This document shows positions 23,786-32,123 of a stretch of DNA of 32,202 nucleotides, in pieces. Source of the stretch: Phaeobacter sp. HF9A (GTDB taxonomy: Bacteria > Pseudomonadota > Alphaproteobacteria > Rhodobacterales > Rhodobacteraceae); contig NZ_JAATOX010000039.1 of NCBI RefSeq assembly GCF_011806385.1, positions 1-32,202 of the forward strand, written 5' to 3'. A model generated the notes under the pieces. It was given only the letters and a program-made list of their open reading frames with translations. It made no database searches and had not been told where the DNA came from. A program made the position numbers and the translations under genes. The stretch's first letter is position 1; every line of letters starts with the position of its first letter.

Positions 23786-25399
23786 ATGAACACCGAAACA
23801 GTATACTCACGCTTCAAGAAGACCGCCGCGCGCCGCGGGGCCGCGGCCTTCCTGCATGTGCTGGAGGAAACGGCAAAGGTCTATGACATCCCGCAAGGCG
23901 ACATCAGCTATGACGAGATGGCGCAGCGGGTAGAGAGCTGGCGCACGCGATTTGCAGAGGCGGGATATGGCGCGGGCCATCGTGTGGGCCTCTTGTTGGA
24001 GAACCGCCCGGTGTTTCTGGAAATCTGGCTGGCACTGAATGCGCTTGGCGCATCCGTGGTTCCGATCAATCCAGACCTGCGGCTGGCGGAGCTGGAATAT
24101 CTGGCGGAACACTCCGAAATGATCCTGGCCATTGTTCTGCCCGAGCGGTTGCAGGAAATGCAGGCGGCGGTGGCCACGGCCGGGCTTGCCATCCCTGTCA
24201 CGCCGCCGGACGGGGCGTTTGCGCCGGCCATCCGGCCTGCATCGGCAGAGATGACAGTGAACGCCCAGACCGAATGTGCCTTGCTCTATACCTCGGGGAC
24301 AACTGGCAAACCCAAGGGCTGCATCCTGTCCAACGAATATTACCTCTATTCCGGCGATTGGTATGCCGGGGCCGGTGGCCACATCAGCCTGCGCCAGGAC
24401 GCGGAACGGATGCTGACACCCCTGCCCGTGTTCCACATGAACGCCATGGCGGTGTCGGTGATGGCGATGATGACATCGGGCGGCTGCCTGATCATGCTCG
24501 ACCGTTTCCACCCCCGCAGCTGGTGGGCCTCGGTCCGCGAGAGCGGCGCGACGGTAGTGCATTACCTTGGCGTGATGCCGCCCATGCTGATGCGGGCCGC
24601 GCCTTCCGAAGAGGACCGCAATCACACGGTCCGTTTCGGATTTGGCGCAGGCGTGGATGCAAAGCTGCACGACCCTTTCGAAGAGCGTTACGGCTTTCCG
24701 CTGATCGAGGCCTGGGCCTGCACCGAGACCGGGTCGGGCGGCGTCATCTGCGCCAATGAAGAGCCGCGCAAGACCGGAACGGCCTGCTTTGGTCGCCCCG
24801 GCAAGGACGTCGAGGTCCGCATTGTCGATGACGCCGGCAAGGACGTGCCGCCCGGCACCCATGGTGAAATGCTGGTGCGCCGCGCCGGTGACAATCCGCG
24901 CTTTGGCTTCTTTTCGGGCTATCTGAAAAATCAACAGGCGACGGATGAGCTGTGGCAGGGCGGCTGGCTTCATACCGGCGACGTGGTGCAGCAGGACGAA
25001 GACGGATCGCTGCATTTTGTGGATCGCAAGAAAAACGTGATCCGCCGCTCGGGCGAAAATATCTCGGCGGTGGAGGTTGAATCGATCCTGGGCCGACACC
25101 CCGAGATCGCCTCTTGCGCCGCCGCTGCCGCCCCCGACGAGGTACGCGGCGACGAGGTGGCGGTGTTCATCATCCTGGATGGCGCGGAGGGCACCCGCAC
25201 CAAGGCCGAAGAGATCGTGACATGGGCGCTGGATCAGATGGCCTATTACAAGGTGCCGGGCTGGATCGCTTTTGTCGATGAACTGCCGCTGACCGCGACA
25301 CAGAAAATCCTCAGAGGTCAGCTGAAGGACCTCATGACGAAGACCTTTGCAACCGATGGCTTTATTGACACCAGACATCTGAAAAAGCGCAAACCCTGA
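23786..25399 (+). CDS. Acyl-CoA ligase (CaiC-like AMP-dependent synthetase)
   Basis: 537 aa; TGAGGCAGG precedes the ATG. It activates a carboxylic acid through an acyl-AMP to its CoA thioester. Motifs: P-loop YTSGTTGKPKG (168-178), EAWACTETG (A5), GWLHTGDVV (A7), DRKKNVIRRSGENIS (A8, hinge and CoA side) and the catalytic lysine in TATQKILRG (Lys507). It resembles crotonobetaine/carnitine-CoA ligases and other small-acid ligases, but the substrate cannot be read from sequence. First gene of a four-gene operon with a thiolase-like protein, an OB-fold/SDR fusion and a cyclase-family hydrolase; the TRAP importer downstream may supply the acid. Confidence 0.88.
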   Translation: MNTETVYSRFKKTAARRGAAAFLHVLEETAKVYDIPQGDISYDEMAQRVESWRTRFAEAGYGAGHRVGLLLENRPVFLEIWLALNALGASVVPINPDLRLAELEYLAEHSEMILAIVLPERLQEMQAAVATAGLAIPVTPPDGAFAPAIRPASAEMTVNAQTECALLYTSGTTGKPKGCILSNEYYLYSGDWYAGAGGHISLRQDAERMLTPLPVFHMNAMAVSVMAMMTSGGCLIMLDRFHPRSWWASVRESGATVVHYLGVMPPMLMRAAPSEEDRNHTVRFGFGAGVDAKLHDPFEERYGFPLIEAWACTETGSGGVICANEEPRKTGTACFGRPGKDVEVRIVDDAGKDVPPGTHGEMLVRRAGDNPRFGFFSGYLKNQQATDELWQGGWLHTGDVVQQDEDGSLHFVDRKKNVIRRSGENISAVEVESILGRHPEIASCAAAAAPDEVRGDEVAVFIILDGAEGTRTKAEEIVTWALDQMAYYKVPGWIAFVDELPLTATQKILRGQLKDLMTKTFATDGFIDTRHLKKRKP

Positions 25400-26574
25400 T
25401 GGCACGGCAAAAACCCTATGACGGCGTTGCCCTCTGTGCGCCGGTCACCGTCCCCTATATGCGGTTCTCTGACAAGAGCGCGCATTGGTGGACCGGTGCG
25501 GCACTGGCCGCCCTTGCGCGTCAGACCGGACTGGGCCCGGCGGATTTTGATGGCTTCTGTTTTGCCAGCTTCTCTGCGGTGCCCGATACGGTTGTCGGCA
25601 TGGTGCAGCATCTCGGTCTCAGCCCGCGTTGGATGGATCATATCCCCACCGGCGGGGCGAGCGGGGTCATGGCCCTGCGGCGCGCGGCCCGTGCGGTTCA
25701 GATGGGCGATGCCGAACTGGTGGCCTGCGTCGCCGCAGACACCAACCAGATCGACAGCTTTCGCCAGACGTTGCAGGGGTTTTCCCGTTTCTCGCAGGAT
25801 GCGACCTATCCCTACGGCTTTGGTGGACCCAATGCGACCTTTGCGCTGATCGCCGATAATTTCATGCGGAGCTATGACGTCTCGCGCGAAGATTTCGCCA
25901 AGCTCTGCGTCGCGCAACGTGCAAATGCGCTGTCCAACCCGCATGCGTTGATGAAGAAACCCCTGACCCACGCGCAATACATGCAGGCGCGGCCGATCTC
26001 GGATCCGATCCATCTGTTTGATTGCGTGATGCCCTGCGCCGGGGCCGAGGCCTTTATCGTGACGACGCCCGAAAAGGCCCAGGAGCTAGGGCTGTCCACC
26101 GCCCGGCTGGCCGCAACGATCGAGCGGCACAATGCCTTTGCCGAGGACGGGGTGCAGACACGTGGTGGCTGGGCGCGCGATATTGACGATCTGTGGTCGG
26201 CGGCGGGATATGGCCCGCAGGATATGGATATGGTCCAAGCCTATGACGACTATCCTGTGATCGTGGCCATGCAGTTGGCCGATCTGGGGTTCTGCGACAA
26301 GGCGAGCCTGTCGCAGTTCATTGCGGATACTGATTTCACCATCGGAGGCTCGTTGCCGCTCAATACCAATGGGGGGCAGCTCTCCGCAGGTCAGGCCGGC
26401 GCGGCCGGCGGCTTTCAGAATGTGACCGAAGGGTTGCGGCAGATCCTGCACGATCCGCTGGGCGAGCAGATACCGAATGCACAGCGGGCGCTGATTTCCG
26501 GCTTTGGTTTGGTGAATTATGATCGCGGCATCTGCACCGGGGCCGCCGTTCTGGAACAGGATGTGCTGCGATGA
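25399..26574 (+). CDS. Thiolase-fold protein without the catalytic cysteine (Ltp2/SCP2-thiolase-like)
   Basis: 391 aa, overlapping the ligase stop by one base. The fold is clear from GGASGVMALRRAARAVQMGDAE and from NTNGGQLSAGQ near the C-terminus. The nucleophile position, usually CASG or CSSG, is Gly86 (GGASG), and the His of the usual GHPxGxxG is Gln332 (GQAGAAGG). Such loss is typical of thiolase homologues that partner a DUF35 (zinc-ribbon/OB-fold) protein, among them Ltp2-type retro-aldolases of steroid side-chain degradation. The next gene encodes exactly such a DUF35 domain, so I infer an aldol-cleaving or -forming complex on a CoA thioester, rather than Claisen chemistry. Confidence 0.85.
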   Translation: MARQKPYDGVALCAPVTVPYMRFSDKSAHWWTGAALAALARQTGLGPADFDGFCFASFSAVPDTVVGMVQHLGLSPRWMDHIPTGGASGVMALRRAARAVQMGDAELVACVAADTNQIDSFRQTLQGFSRFSQDATYPYGFGGPNATFALIADNFMRSYDVSREDFAKLCVAQRANALSNPHALMKKPLTHAQYMQARPISDPIHLFDCVMPCAGAEAFIVTTPEKAQELGLSTARLAATIERHNAFAEDGVQTRGGWARDIDDLWSAAGYGPQDMDMVQAYDDYPVIVAMQLADLGFCDKASLSQFIADTDFTIGGSLPLNTNGGQLSAGQAGAAGGFQNVTEGLRQILHDPLGEQIPNAQRALISGFGLVNYDRGICTGAAVLEQDVLR

Positions 26575-27809
26575 CCGATCCGCTGATACCGCCAAAACGC
26601 AAGGACCCGCTGGTAGTCACCCGCGCGGGCCATGTCTCCCCCACCCTGCGCAGCCGTTCGGCCACCGCGATGGCGGCCCGTGCCGGCATGGGGCGGTTCG
26701 TGCTTCAGGTCTGCGACGACTGCGCCAAGGCCACCTACCCGCAACGCGACCGCTGCCCCTTTTGCTGGGGCACGCTTAGCTGGCAAGACCAGCCAAACGG
26801 GGCGGTGATCGAGGCAGAAACAACAATCCGAAGCTCGATTGACCTGTTTTTCAAGGAGCACCTGCCCTGGCGCATCGGCTCTGCCCGGCTGGATGCGGGA
26901 CCAATGGCGACCGTGCATCTGCATGGGGACGTGGCGCGCGGTGATCGCGTCAGACTGGAACTGAAGCTCGACAGGGCTGGAAATCCGGCGCTCTTTGCCA
27001 TGCCGGAACGGGAGACACCGCATATGGCTGATGATCCTCAATTGCGGGTGTTCACTGCCCATCCGAAGTTCCGGCGCGTCCTCGTCACTGACGGGCGCAG
27101 CGAAATCGGACAGGCCGTGGCCGAGGCGCTGCTCAAGGCCGGCGCAAAGACGGTGTTTCTGGGCAATGCCGATCCCCTGATGCGCTATCCCGGACAGGAG
27201 CAGATCGAGGCGATCCCCGGCATCGAGCCGGTTCACCTGAGCCTGACCGATACCCGCAGCATCGAGACCCTGGCCGGGCAGCTCGGGGGGCGGGTGGAGA
27301 TCGTCGTGAACACCGCCCGTTTCACGCGTCAGGGCGGCGTCGGTTTTGGCGGCCACCTGAGCAACCTGCAGTCCGGGCTGGATCTGGAAGTCACCGGCCT
27401 GATGCGCCTGGCGCAGGGCTTTGCTCCGGCGCTCTCCGCCCGTTCGGATGATGGCGATCGGTCTGCCGCCGCCCTGGTCGATATCGCCTCCATCTATGGG
27501 CTGACCGGCAAGGCGGGGTATGCCGGGTCTTCCGCAACTGCCGCGGCACGCCTGTCCCTCATGGCCAGCCTGCGCGGTGAGATGGCGCAGACCGGCATCC
27601 GTGTCATGTCTGTTCTGACCGGCCCGATCGAGGACGGCTGGCATCAGAATGTGCCGCCCCCCAAGACCACATCGGCGCAGATTGCCAGGGCGGTCGTGAC
27701 GGCCCTGGAGCAAGGGCAAGAAACCATTTGCGCCGACGAGGTGGCAAAAGATGTGCTGGCCCGCTGGCTTCAAGATCCGATCCTGACAATTCGCGAGGAA
27801 AACAAATGA
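26571..27809 (+). CDS. DUF35 zinc-ribbon/OB-fold protein fused to an SDR domain
   Basis: 412 aa, ATGA overlap with the thiolase-like gene. Residues 40-150 are a DUF35 domain: zinc-ribbon cysteines C48xxC51 and C62xxC65 (CDDCAK and CPFCWG), then an OB-fold with GDRVRLELK. From about 168 a short-chain dehydrogenase/reductase fold follows: VTDGRSEIGQAVAEALL for the nucleotide-binding turn (variant of TGxxxGIG), NTAR in place of NNAG, Ser307 in VDIASIYG, and Tyr317. The YxxxK lysine is missing: Tyr317 is followed by Ser321 (YAGSS). The DUF35 part should dock on the thiolase-like protein; the SDR part may be structural, may bind NAD without catalysis, or may use another residue. The frame is intact. 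Confidence 0.85.
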   Translation: MTDPLIPPKRKDPLVVTRAGHVSPTLRSRSATAMAARAGMGRFVLQVCDDCAKATYPQRDRCPFCWGTLSWQDQPNGAVIEAETTIRSSIDLFFKEHLPWRIGSARLDAGPMATVHLHGDVARGDRVRLELKLDRAGNPALFAMPERETPHMADDPQLRVFTAHPKFRRVLVTDGRSEIGQAVAEALLKAGAKTVFLGNADPLMRYPGQEQIEAIPGIEPVHLSLTDTRSIETLAGQLGGRVEIVVNTARFTRQGGVGFGGHLSNLQSGLDLEVTGLMRLAQGFAPALSARSDDGDRSAAALVDIASIYGLTGKAGYAGSSATAAARLSLMASLRGEMAQTGIRVMSVLTGPIEDGWHQNVPPPKTTSAQIARAVVTALEQGQETICADEVAKDVLARWLQDPILTIREENK

Positions 27810-28597
27810 GCGATACCGTGCTTTCAGATCTTGCCCTCGCGTTGGCCTCTGGCCAGGTGCGCGTCATCGACCTGACCAATACCCTCAGCCCGGATTTCCC
27901 GGTGATCGTGCTGCCGGCGGAGTTCGGCCAATGTGCGCCGTTCCGCATGGAAAAACTGTCACGCTATGACGAAAACGGGCCTGCCTGGTACTGGAACAAC
28001 ATCTCGATGAACGAACACACCGGCACTCATTTCGACGCTCCGGCGCATTGGGTGACGGGCAAGGATCTTCCCTCGAACACGGTGGACGCGATCCCGGCAC
28101 AGGAGTTCGTCGCGCCCGCGGTGGTGATCGACATCTCGGGCGAGGCGGCAGCAGATGCGGATTTCCTTCTCACCCGTGAGTTCCTCGAAGAGTGGGAAAA
28201 GAAGAATGGCACCATCCCGCCCCGCCACTGGATTGCCCTGCGCACGGATTGGTACAAACGTGTCGGCACACCGGAATACCTGAACCTGCTGGAAGACGGG
28301 GCTCATTCCCCCGGCCCGGACGCGGGCGCTGTTGAGTTTCTGGTGCACGAGCGCAACTGCGTCGGTCTCGCGGTGGAGACGGTCGGCACCGATGCCGGCC
28401 AGGCCAGCACATTCAATCCCCCCCTGCCCGCGCATTCGATCCTGCATGGCAACGGCAGGTTCGGCCTGCAATGCCTGACCAACCTGGACAAGCTGCCCAC
28501 CTTTGGCGCGCTCATCGTCGCCTGCCCGCTCAAGATCGAAGGCGGGTCCGGCAGCCCGCTGCGGGTCATCGCACTGGTCGAGGGGCAAGCCGCCTAA
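27806..28597 (+). CDS. Cyclase-family metal-dependent hydrolase (kynurenine formamidase/isatin hydrolase-like)
   Basis: 263 aa from the ATG at 27806, with GAGGAAAA upstream and an ATGA overlap with the fusion gene. The metal-binding signature HTGTHFDAPAH (His71, His75, Asp77, His81) is complete. Members of this family hydrolyse N-formylkynurenine, isatin or other cyclic amides and lactones with Mn or Zn; length and motif spacing agree. There is no signal peptide, so it acts in the cytoplasm. No other tryptophan-pathway gene is near, so formamidase activity is not implied; a ring-opening or amide-hydrolysing step in the CoA-ligase pathway is more likely. Confidence 0.88.
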   Translation: MSDTVLSDLALALASGQVRVIDLTNTLSPDFPVIVLPAEFGQCAPFRMEKLSRYDENGPAWYWNNISMNEHTGTHFDAPAHWVTGKDLPSNTVDAIPAQEFVAPAVVIDISGEAAADADFLLTREFLEEWEKKNGTIPPRHWIALRTDWYKRVGTPEYLNLLEDGAHSPGPDAGAVEFLVHERNCVGLAVETVGTDAGQASTFNPPLPAHSILHGNGRFGLQCLTNLDKLPTFGALIVACPLKIEGGSGSPLRVIALVEGQAA

Positions 28598-28623
28598 GTT
28601 GTTCTGCTGCGGCGCCGCAAAAT

Positions 28624-28642
28624 CGGCGCGCGCGGCGCGCCG
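28624..28642 (+). terminator. GC hairpin after the cyclase-family gene
   Basis: CGGCGCGC (28624-28631) pairs perfectly with 28635-28642 over a 3-nt loop, 27 nt after the stop; a self-complementary TGCGGCGCCGCA (28608-28619) precedes it. No T-run follows. Likely end of the ligase operon. Confidence 0.5.
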
Positions 28643-28682
28643 TGTGTGCTGCATGCCATGGCCCAGCGGCAGGGGCAGCACC

Positions 28683-28705
28683 TCGCCTGCACAAGCTGCA
28701 GGCGA
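28683..28705 (+). terminator. 9-bp perfect hairpin, terminator or leader element
   Basis: TCGCCTGCA (28683-28691) and its exact complement (28697-28705) with a 5-nt loop. It lies upstream of the presumed TRAP promoter, so it more likely belongs to the 3' end of the previous transcript. Confidence 0.45.
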
Positions 28706-28712
28706 TGGCGCA

Positions 28713-28753
28713 GACGCACGGCCATATGAACGTGCGTCCCGTCAACTTATAAT
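28713..28753 (+). promoter_or_regulatory. Putative TRAP operon promoter with operator repeat
   Basis: A perfect TATAAT at 28748-28753 has no good -35 at the usual distance. Instead the -35 region is covered by a perfect 8-bp inverted repeat, GACGCACG (28713-28720) and its complement (28731-28738), 10 bp apart. A poor -35 with a flanking repeat suggests activator dependence (inference). Confidence 0.5.
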
Positions 28754-28926
28754 ATGTGAATGAATATTTTTACTTGTAAAATACAGGAGTGCAGTCATTC
28801 TCGGATGGGATGGATTCGCTTTAAGAACGCAAAAAAGCCGCGCCCGGACAGCTTGACTTGGGGCTGATGGAAGCGACGGCAGCGCAGACGGCGTTTCAAA
28901 ATCATCATCCATAGGGAGACTCCGTG

Positions 28927-29925
28927 ATGAATTCCAAAACCATATTTCTCAAAGGGCTCGCCGCGGTTGTCGCGGCCGGCACATTTCTGGCCACGCCGCT
29001 CGCCGCCGAGGAGGTCACGCTGCGCGGTGTGAGTTGTTTTCCCATCGGCGCCCCCCCGGGCGTGCCCTTCGAAGAGCTGGTGACAGAGATCAACGAAAAG
29101 GGCAAAGGGGTCGTTCAGATCAACCTCCTTGGCGGCGCACCCGCCATCGGCAGCCCTTTCCAGGTGGTCGAGCGCATGGCACAGGGGGCCTATGACATCG
29201 CCGGCTGCCCCGAGGCGTTCTTTGGCAATCTCATTCCCGAAGCCCCGGTTCTGCGGCTCCAGGAAAAGACCTTTGCCGAGCTGCGCGAAAACGGTGGCGT
29301 CGACTATTTCCAGGAAATCGCCAGCAAAAAGAACGTTAAATTCGTCGGTCGCCACCATGACGACGGTCCGTTCAACCTGTTCCTCGGCGAGGGCAAAGCC
29401 ATTGACAAGGCCGATCTGACCGGCCTGAACCTGCGGGTCTCGCCGGTCTATACCGCCTTTTTCAAATCCCTCGGCGCGACGGTTCAGCGCTCTTCCATGC
29501 CCGAAGTCTATACGCTGATGGAAAGCGGCGCGGTTGACGGCTATGGCTGGTCGGTGCGCGGTGTTTCTCCGTCCTGGTTCCCGGTGACCAAATATCGGGT
29601 CGAGCCCGGCGTCTACCGCGCGTCCATCCATACGGTTGCGAATTTGACCAAATGGAATGCGCTCAGCGATGAAGCCCGCGCGATCATCAACGACGTCATC
29701 ATCGGCTCCGAGACACGCATGGAAGGCTCCAGCGACTATTCACAGCAGCTGAATGCTGAAATGGCCAAGGTCTTTGACGACAACGGCATCGAGACCATCA
29801 CGCTTGAGGGCGAAGAAGCCGAAAAATGGGTCAACATGGCGCGCGAAACCGCCTGGGCCGAATTCATCGAACAAAACCCAGAGACCGGGCCGAAGCTGAA
29901 AGAGCTGTTCACCAACTCTCAGTGA
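28927..29925 (+). CDS. dctP: TRAP transporter substrate-binding protein (DctP family)
   Basis: 332 aa from the ATG at 28927, 7 nt after GGGAGA; the adjoining GTG at 28924 is an alternative. Signal peptide through TPLAA, cleavage near 27/28. The periplasmic domain shows the family signature around LTGLNLRVSPVYTAFFKSLG, with Arg170 at the position that usually salt-bridges the ligand's carboxylate, and the following MPEVYTLMESGAVDGYGWS. The ligand is therefore probably a carboxylic acid, not identified further. First gene of a complete P-Q-M set, next to a CoA-ligase operon on the same strand. Confidence 0.92.
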   Translation: MNSKTIFLKGLAAVVAAGTFLATPLAAEEVTLRGVSCFPIGAPPGVPFEELVTEINEKGKGVVQINLLGGAPAIGSPFQVVERMAQGAYDIAGCPEAFFGNLIPEAPVLRLQEKTFAELRENGGVDYFQEIASKKNVKFVGRHHDDGPFNLFLGEGKAIDKADLTGLNLRVSPVYTAFFKSLGATVQRSSMPEVYTLMESGAVDGYGWSVRGVSPSWFPVTKYRVEPGVYRASIHTVANLTKWNALSDEARAIINDVIIGSETRMEGSSDYSQQLNAEMAKVFDDNGIETITLEGEEAEKWVNMARETAWAEFIEQNPETGPKLKELFTNSQ

Positions 29926-30003
29926 TCGCACCAGACGTAAATACCGGTGGACCGTCTCCTGACGGTCTGCCGGCTTTGCCTGCAACACGCGCCGGAGACG
30001 TTC

Positions 30004-30525
30004 ATGGCCTCGCTTATCGACAGTTTCGAAACCCTCTTTGAGAAATTCAACCTATGTGTCGCCGTCTGTGTGGCCGGATCCATCGGGCTCTTTGCCCTGC
30101 TTGTTCCTTTCGACTTCTTTTCCCGCAAACTCGGTGGGCGCGGATTGGAGTGGCTGAATGAAGGTGCCGAATACGGCCTTTACGCCGGGGTGTTCCTGTC
30201 AGCGGCCTGGGTTCTGTATAAAGGCGCCCATGTGCGCGTCGACATCATACTGACAGCCCTTCCCGCCCGGCTGGGCGCGAGGGTGGAGCGCGTGATCGAC
30301 CTCTTTGGCGCGCTGCTTTGCTTTGCGATGGCCTATTTCGGCGCCAATGGCACCCTTAGCAGCTATGCCTTCGGGTCCCTGCCGGACAAGGATCTGCAAA
30401 TCCCGAACTGGATCGTTCTCGCTGTTTTCACTGTCTCCTTCATCATGCTTGCGATCGAGTTCCTGTTCCGCTTTCGGCGCGCCGGGCGACCCGATTACAA
30501 AGTCTCGACAGACATAGGATTTTGA
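30004..30525 (+). CDS. dctQ: TRAP transporter small membrane subunit (DctQ family)
   Basis: 173 aa from the ATG at 30004, which has CCGGAGA upstream; a GTG at 29947 would add 19 residues without support. Four membrane helices (about 18-37, 52-72, 96-116 and 133-154) and the family's conserved GAHVRVDIIL after helix two. It forms the membrane complex with the large subunit, whose gene overlaps its stop. Confidence 0.9.
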   Translation: MASLIDSFETLFEKFNLCVAVCVAGSIGLFALLVPFDFFSRKLGGRGLEWLNEGAEYGLYAGVFLSAAWVLYKGAHVRVDIILTALPARLGARVERVIDLFGALLCFAMAYFGANGTLSSYAFGSLPDKDLQIPNWIVLAVFTVSFIMLAIEFLFRFRRAGRPDYKVSTDIGF

Positions 30526-32003
30526 TGATGGATTGGTATTCTGCCCTTATCCTGCTGCTCGGGATTGTCTGTTTCTTTCTGTTTCTCGGCTTGCCGGTGG
30601 CCTTTGCCTTCATGGCGGCCAATATCTTCGGCACGGCCCTCTTTATCGGTGGCCTTGCCACGATGGGCGATTGGACCATCGCCTCCCTGTCCCTCCAAAG
30701 CATGCCGATGGAGTTTCACGAGGCGATATCCTATTCGCTCGCAACCATCGCCCTCTTTTTGTTAATGGGGGAAATCTTGCTGGAGACCGGAGTCGCCTTC
30801 AAGGCAATCGGCGCGATCGAGCGCATGATCGCGCGGGTGCCGGGCCGGCTGGCCATTGTCTCGATCGTCGGCGGAACGGTGTTTTCCTCCCTGTCCGGCT
30901 CGACCGTGGCGAATACAGCGATCCTGGGCAAGGTGCTATTGCCGGACATGCTGCGGCGCGGCTACAAACCGGCGATCGCGATGGGGCCGATCATGGCCGT
31001 TGGGGGCATCGCCATGCTGATTCCACCGTCCTCGCTGGCGGTGCTGCTGGCCAGCATTGCGCAGAAATCCGTGGCCCTGCTGCTGGTGGCGGGGATCATC
31101 CCCGGCTTTCTGATGGCGATGAGCTTTTTTGCCTATGTGATCATCCGCTGCACCCTCAACCCGGATCTGGCCCCCGCATATGATCCCGACACCAGCTACC
31201 TCGACCGGCCACTGACCATCGCGATCAACGCCCGGCGCGGCACTCTCTGGTCGTGCTCCTACGAAGGGCGCTGGCTGCGCATGCTGAACCGCCTGCTGCC
31301 GACCATTATCTACATTCTGCCACTGTTCAGTATTTTTGTTGTCGTGGTCGGCAGTATCTTCACCAACTTCGCCTCGCCGACCGAAGCCGCGGCGATGGGG
31401 TGTCTGGCGGCCCTGGGCGCCTGTCTGTTCTTCCGGCTGTTCAAGAACAAGATCACGATCACCGGCATTGAAGGTGCCGATTTTGGCTGGGCCGAGATCG
31501 GCAAGGCCCTGATGGAGACCGCTAAGGTCAACACGATGATTATCTTCATCATCGCCGGCTCGCTGGTCTTCACCCAGGCGATGGCGGTTTCGGGGGCGAC
31601 GCAAGGATTGCTGAAGGCCCTGACGGCATTGGATCTTTCGCCAATGTCGGTGGTGCTGTTCATGATCGTCATCCTGCTGTTTCTCGGGGCCTTCATGGAT
31701 CAGGTCAGCATGTTGCTGCTGACGCTTCCGTTCTTTCTGCTGGGGCCGACCTCGCTTCAGGCGATTTACGGGATTGATCCGATCTGGCTGATGGTGCTGA
31801 TCCTGATCACGATGGAGGTCGGGTTGTTGACCCCGCCTTTCGGCCTGTTGCTTTTCGTCATGCGGGGCGTGGCACCAGAGGGGATCTCGATCGGGCAGAT
31901 CATCACCTCGGCACTGCCTTTCATCCTGATCGAGCTGGCGGTGCTTGCGCTTCTGATACTGGTGCCTTCGGTCGCCACCTGGCTGCCCAACCTGATCAAG
32001 TAG
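30525..32003 (+). CDS. dctM: TRAP transporter large membrane subunit (DctM family)
   Basis: 492 aa; start at the ATG overlapping the small-subunit stop (a second ATG follows at 30528). About twelve to fourteen hydrophobic segments. Conserved blocks are FSSLSGSTVANTAILGKVLLP (sodium/substrate hairpin region, positions about 125-145), MLIPPSSLAVLLAS, the mid-protein ASPTEAAAMG, and LLTPPFGLLLFVMRG near the C-terminus. It carries out sodium-driven uptake of the ligand delivered by the binding protein. The gene ends 19 nt before a strong terminator. Confidence 0.93.
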   Translation: MMDWYSALILLLGIVCFFLFLGLPVAFAFMAANIFGTALFIGGLATMGDWTIASLSLQSMPMEFHEAISYSLATIALFLLMGEILLETGVAFKAIGAIERMIARVPGRLAIVSIVGGTVFSSLSGSTVANTAILGKVLLPDMLRRGYKPAIAMGPIMAVGGIAMLIPPSSLAVLLASIAQKSVALLLVAGIIPGFLMAMSFFAYVIIRCTLNPDLAPAYDPDTSYLDRPLTIAINARRGTLWSCSYEGRWLRMLNRLLPTIIYILPLFSIFVVVVGSIFTNFASPTEAAAMGCLAALGACLFFRLFKNKITITGIEGADFGWAEIGKALMETAKVNTMIIFIIAGSLVFTQAMAVSGATQGLLKALTALDLSPMSVVLFMIVILLFLGAFMDQVSMLLLTLPFFLLGPTSLQAIYGIDPIWLMVLILITMEVGLLTPPFGLLLFVMRGVAPEGISIGQIITSALPFILIELAVLALLILVPSVATWLPNLIK

Positions 32004-32022
32004 AACAACCGCCCATGTCAAA

Positions 32023-32063
32023 AAAGAGGCGCCGACCGATAGTGAAACGGTCGGCGCCTCTTT
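32023..32063. terminator. Strong bidirectional rho-independent terminator
   Basis: A perfect 16-bp stem, 32023-32038 with 32048-32063, loop of 9 nt. The stem begins with AAA and ends with TTT, so it works in both directions between the TRAP operon and a convergent gene. It is the clearest terminator in the window. Confidence 0.92.
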
Positions 32064-32123
32064 GGACTGGAACCTGGCGGTGTGCGTCGCCTTGCGCGCG
32101 TTGCTGCGCTCAAGGCGCTGGAT

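Larger units (their letters stand above)
28598..28926. other. 329-nt intergenic region: hairpins, operator, TRAP promoter
   Basis: It contains a 12-bp palindrome (28608-28619), two hairpins, an inverted repeat next to a TATAAT box, an AT-rich segment with TGTA-AAA-TACA (28775-28785), and about 130 nt of leader with a GGGAGA ribosome site before 28927. No gene is supported. Confidence 0.5.

Noticed and set aside
23807..25405. 532-codon minus-strand frame opposite the CoA ligase
   Set aside because: The plus strand carries all ANL core motifs; the antisense frame has none and lacks a ribosome site.
32088..32117. CGCCTTG/CAAGGCG 7-bp inverted repeat near the window end
   Set aside because: Short stem with a 16-nt loop and no T-run; the strong terminator just before it explains the region sufficiently.
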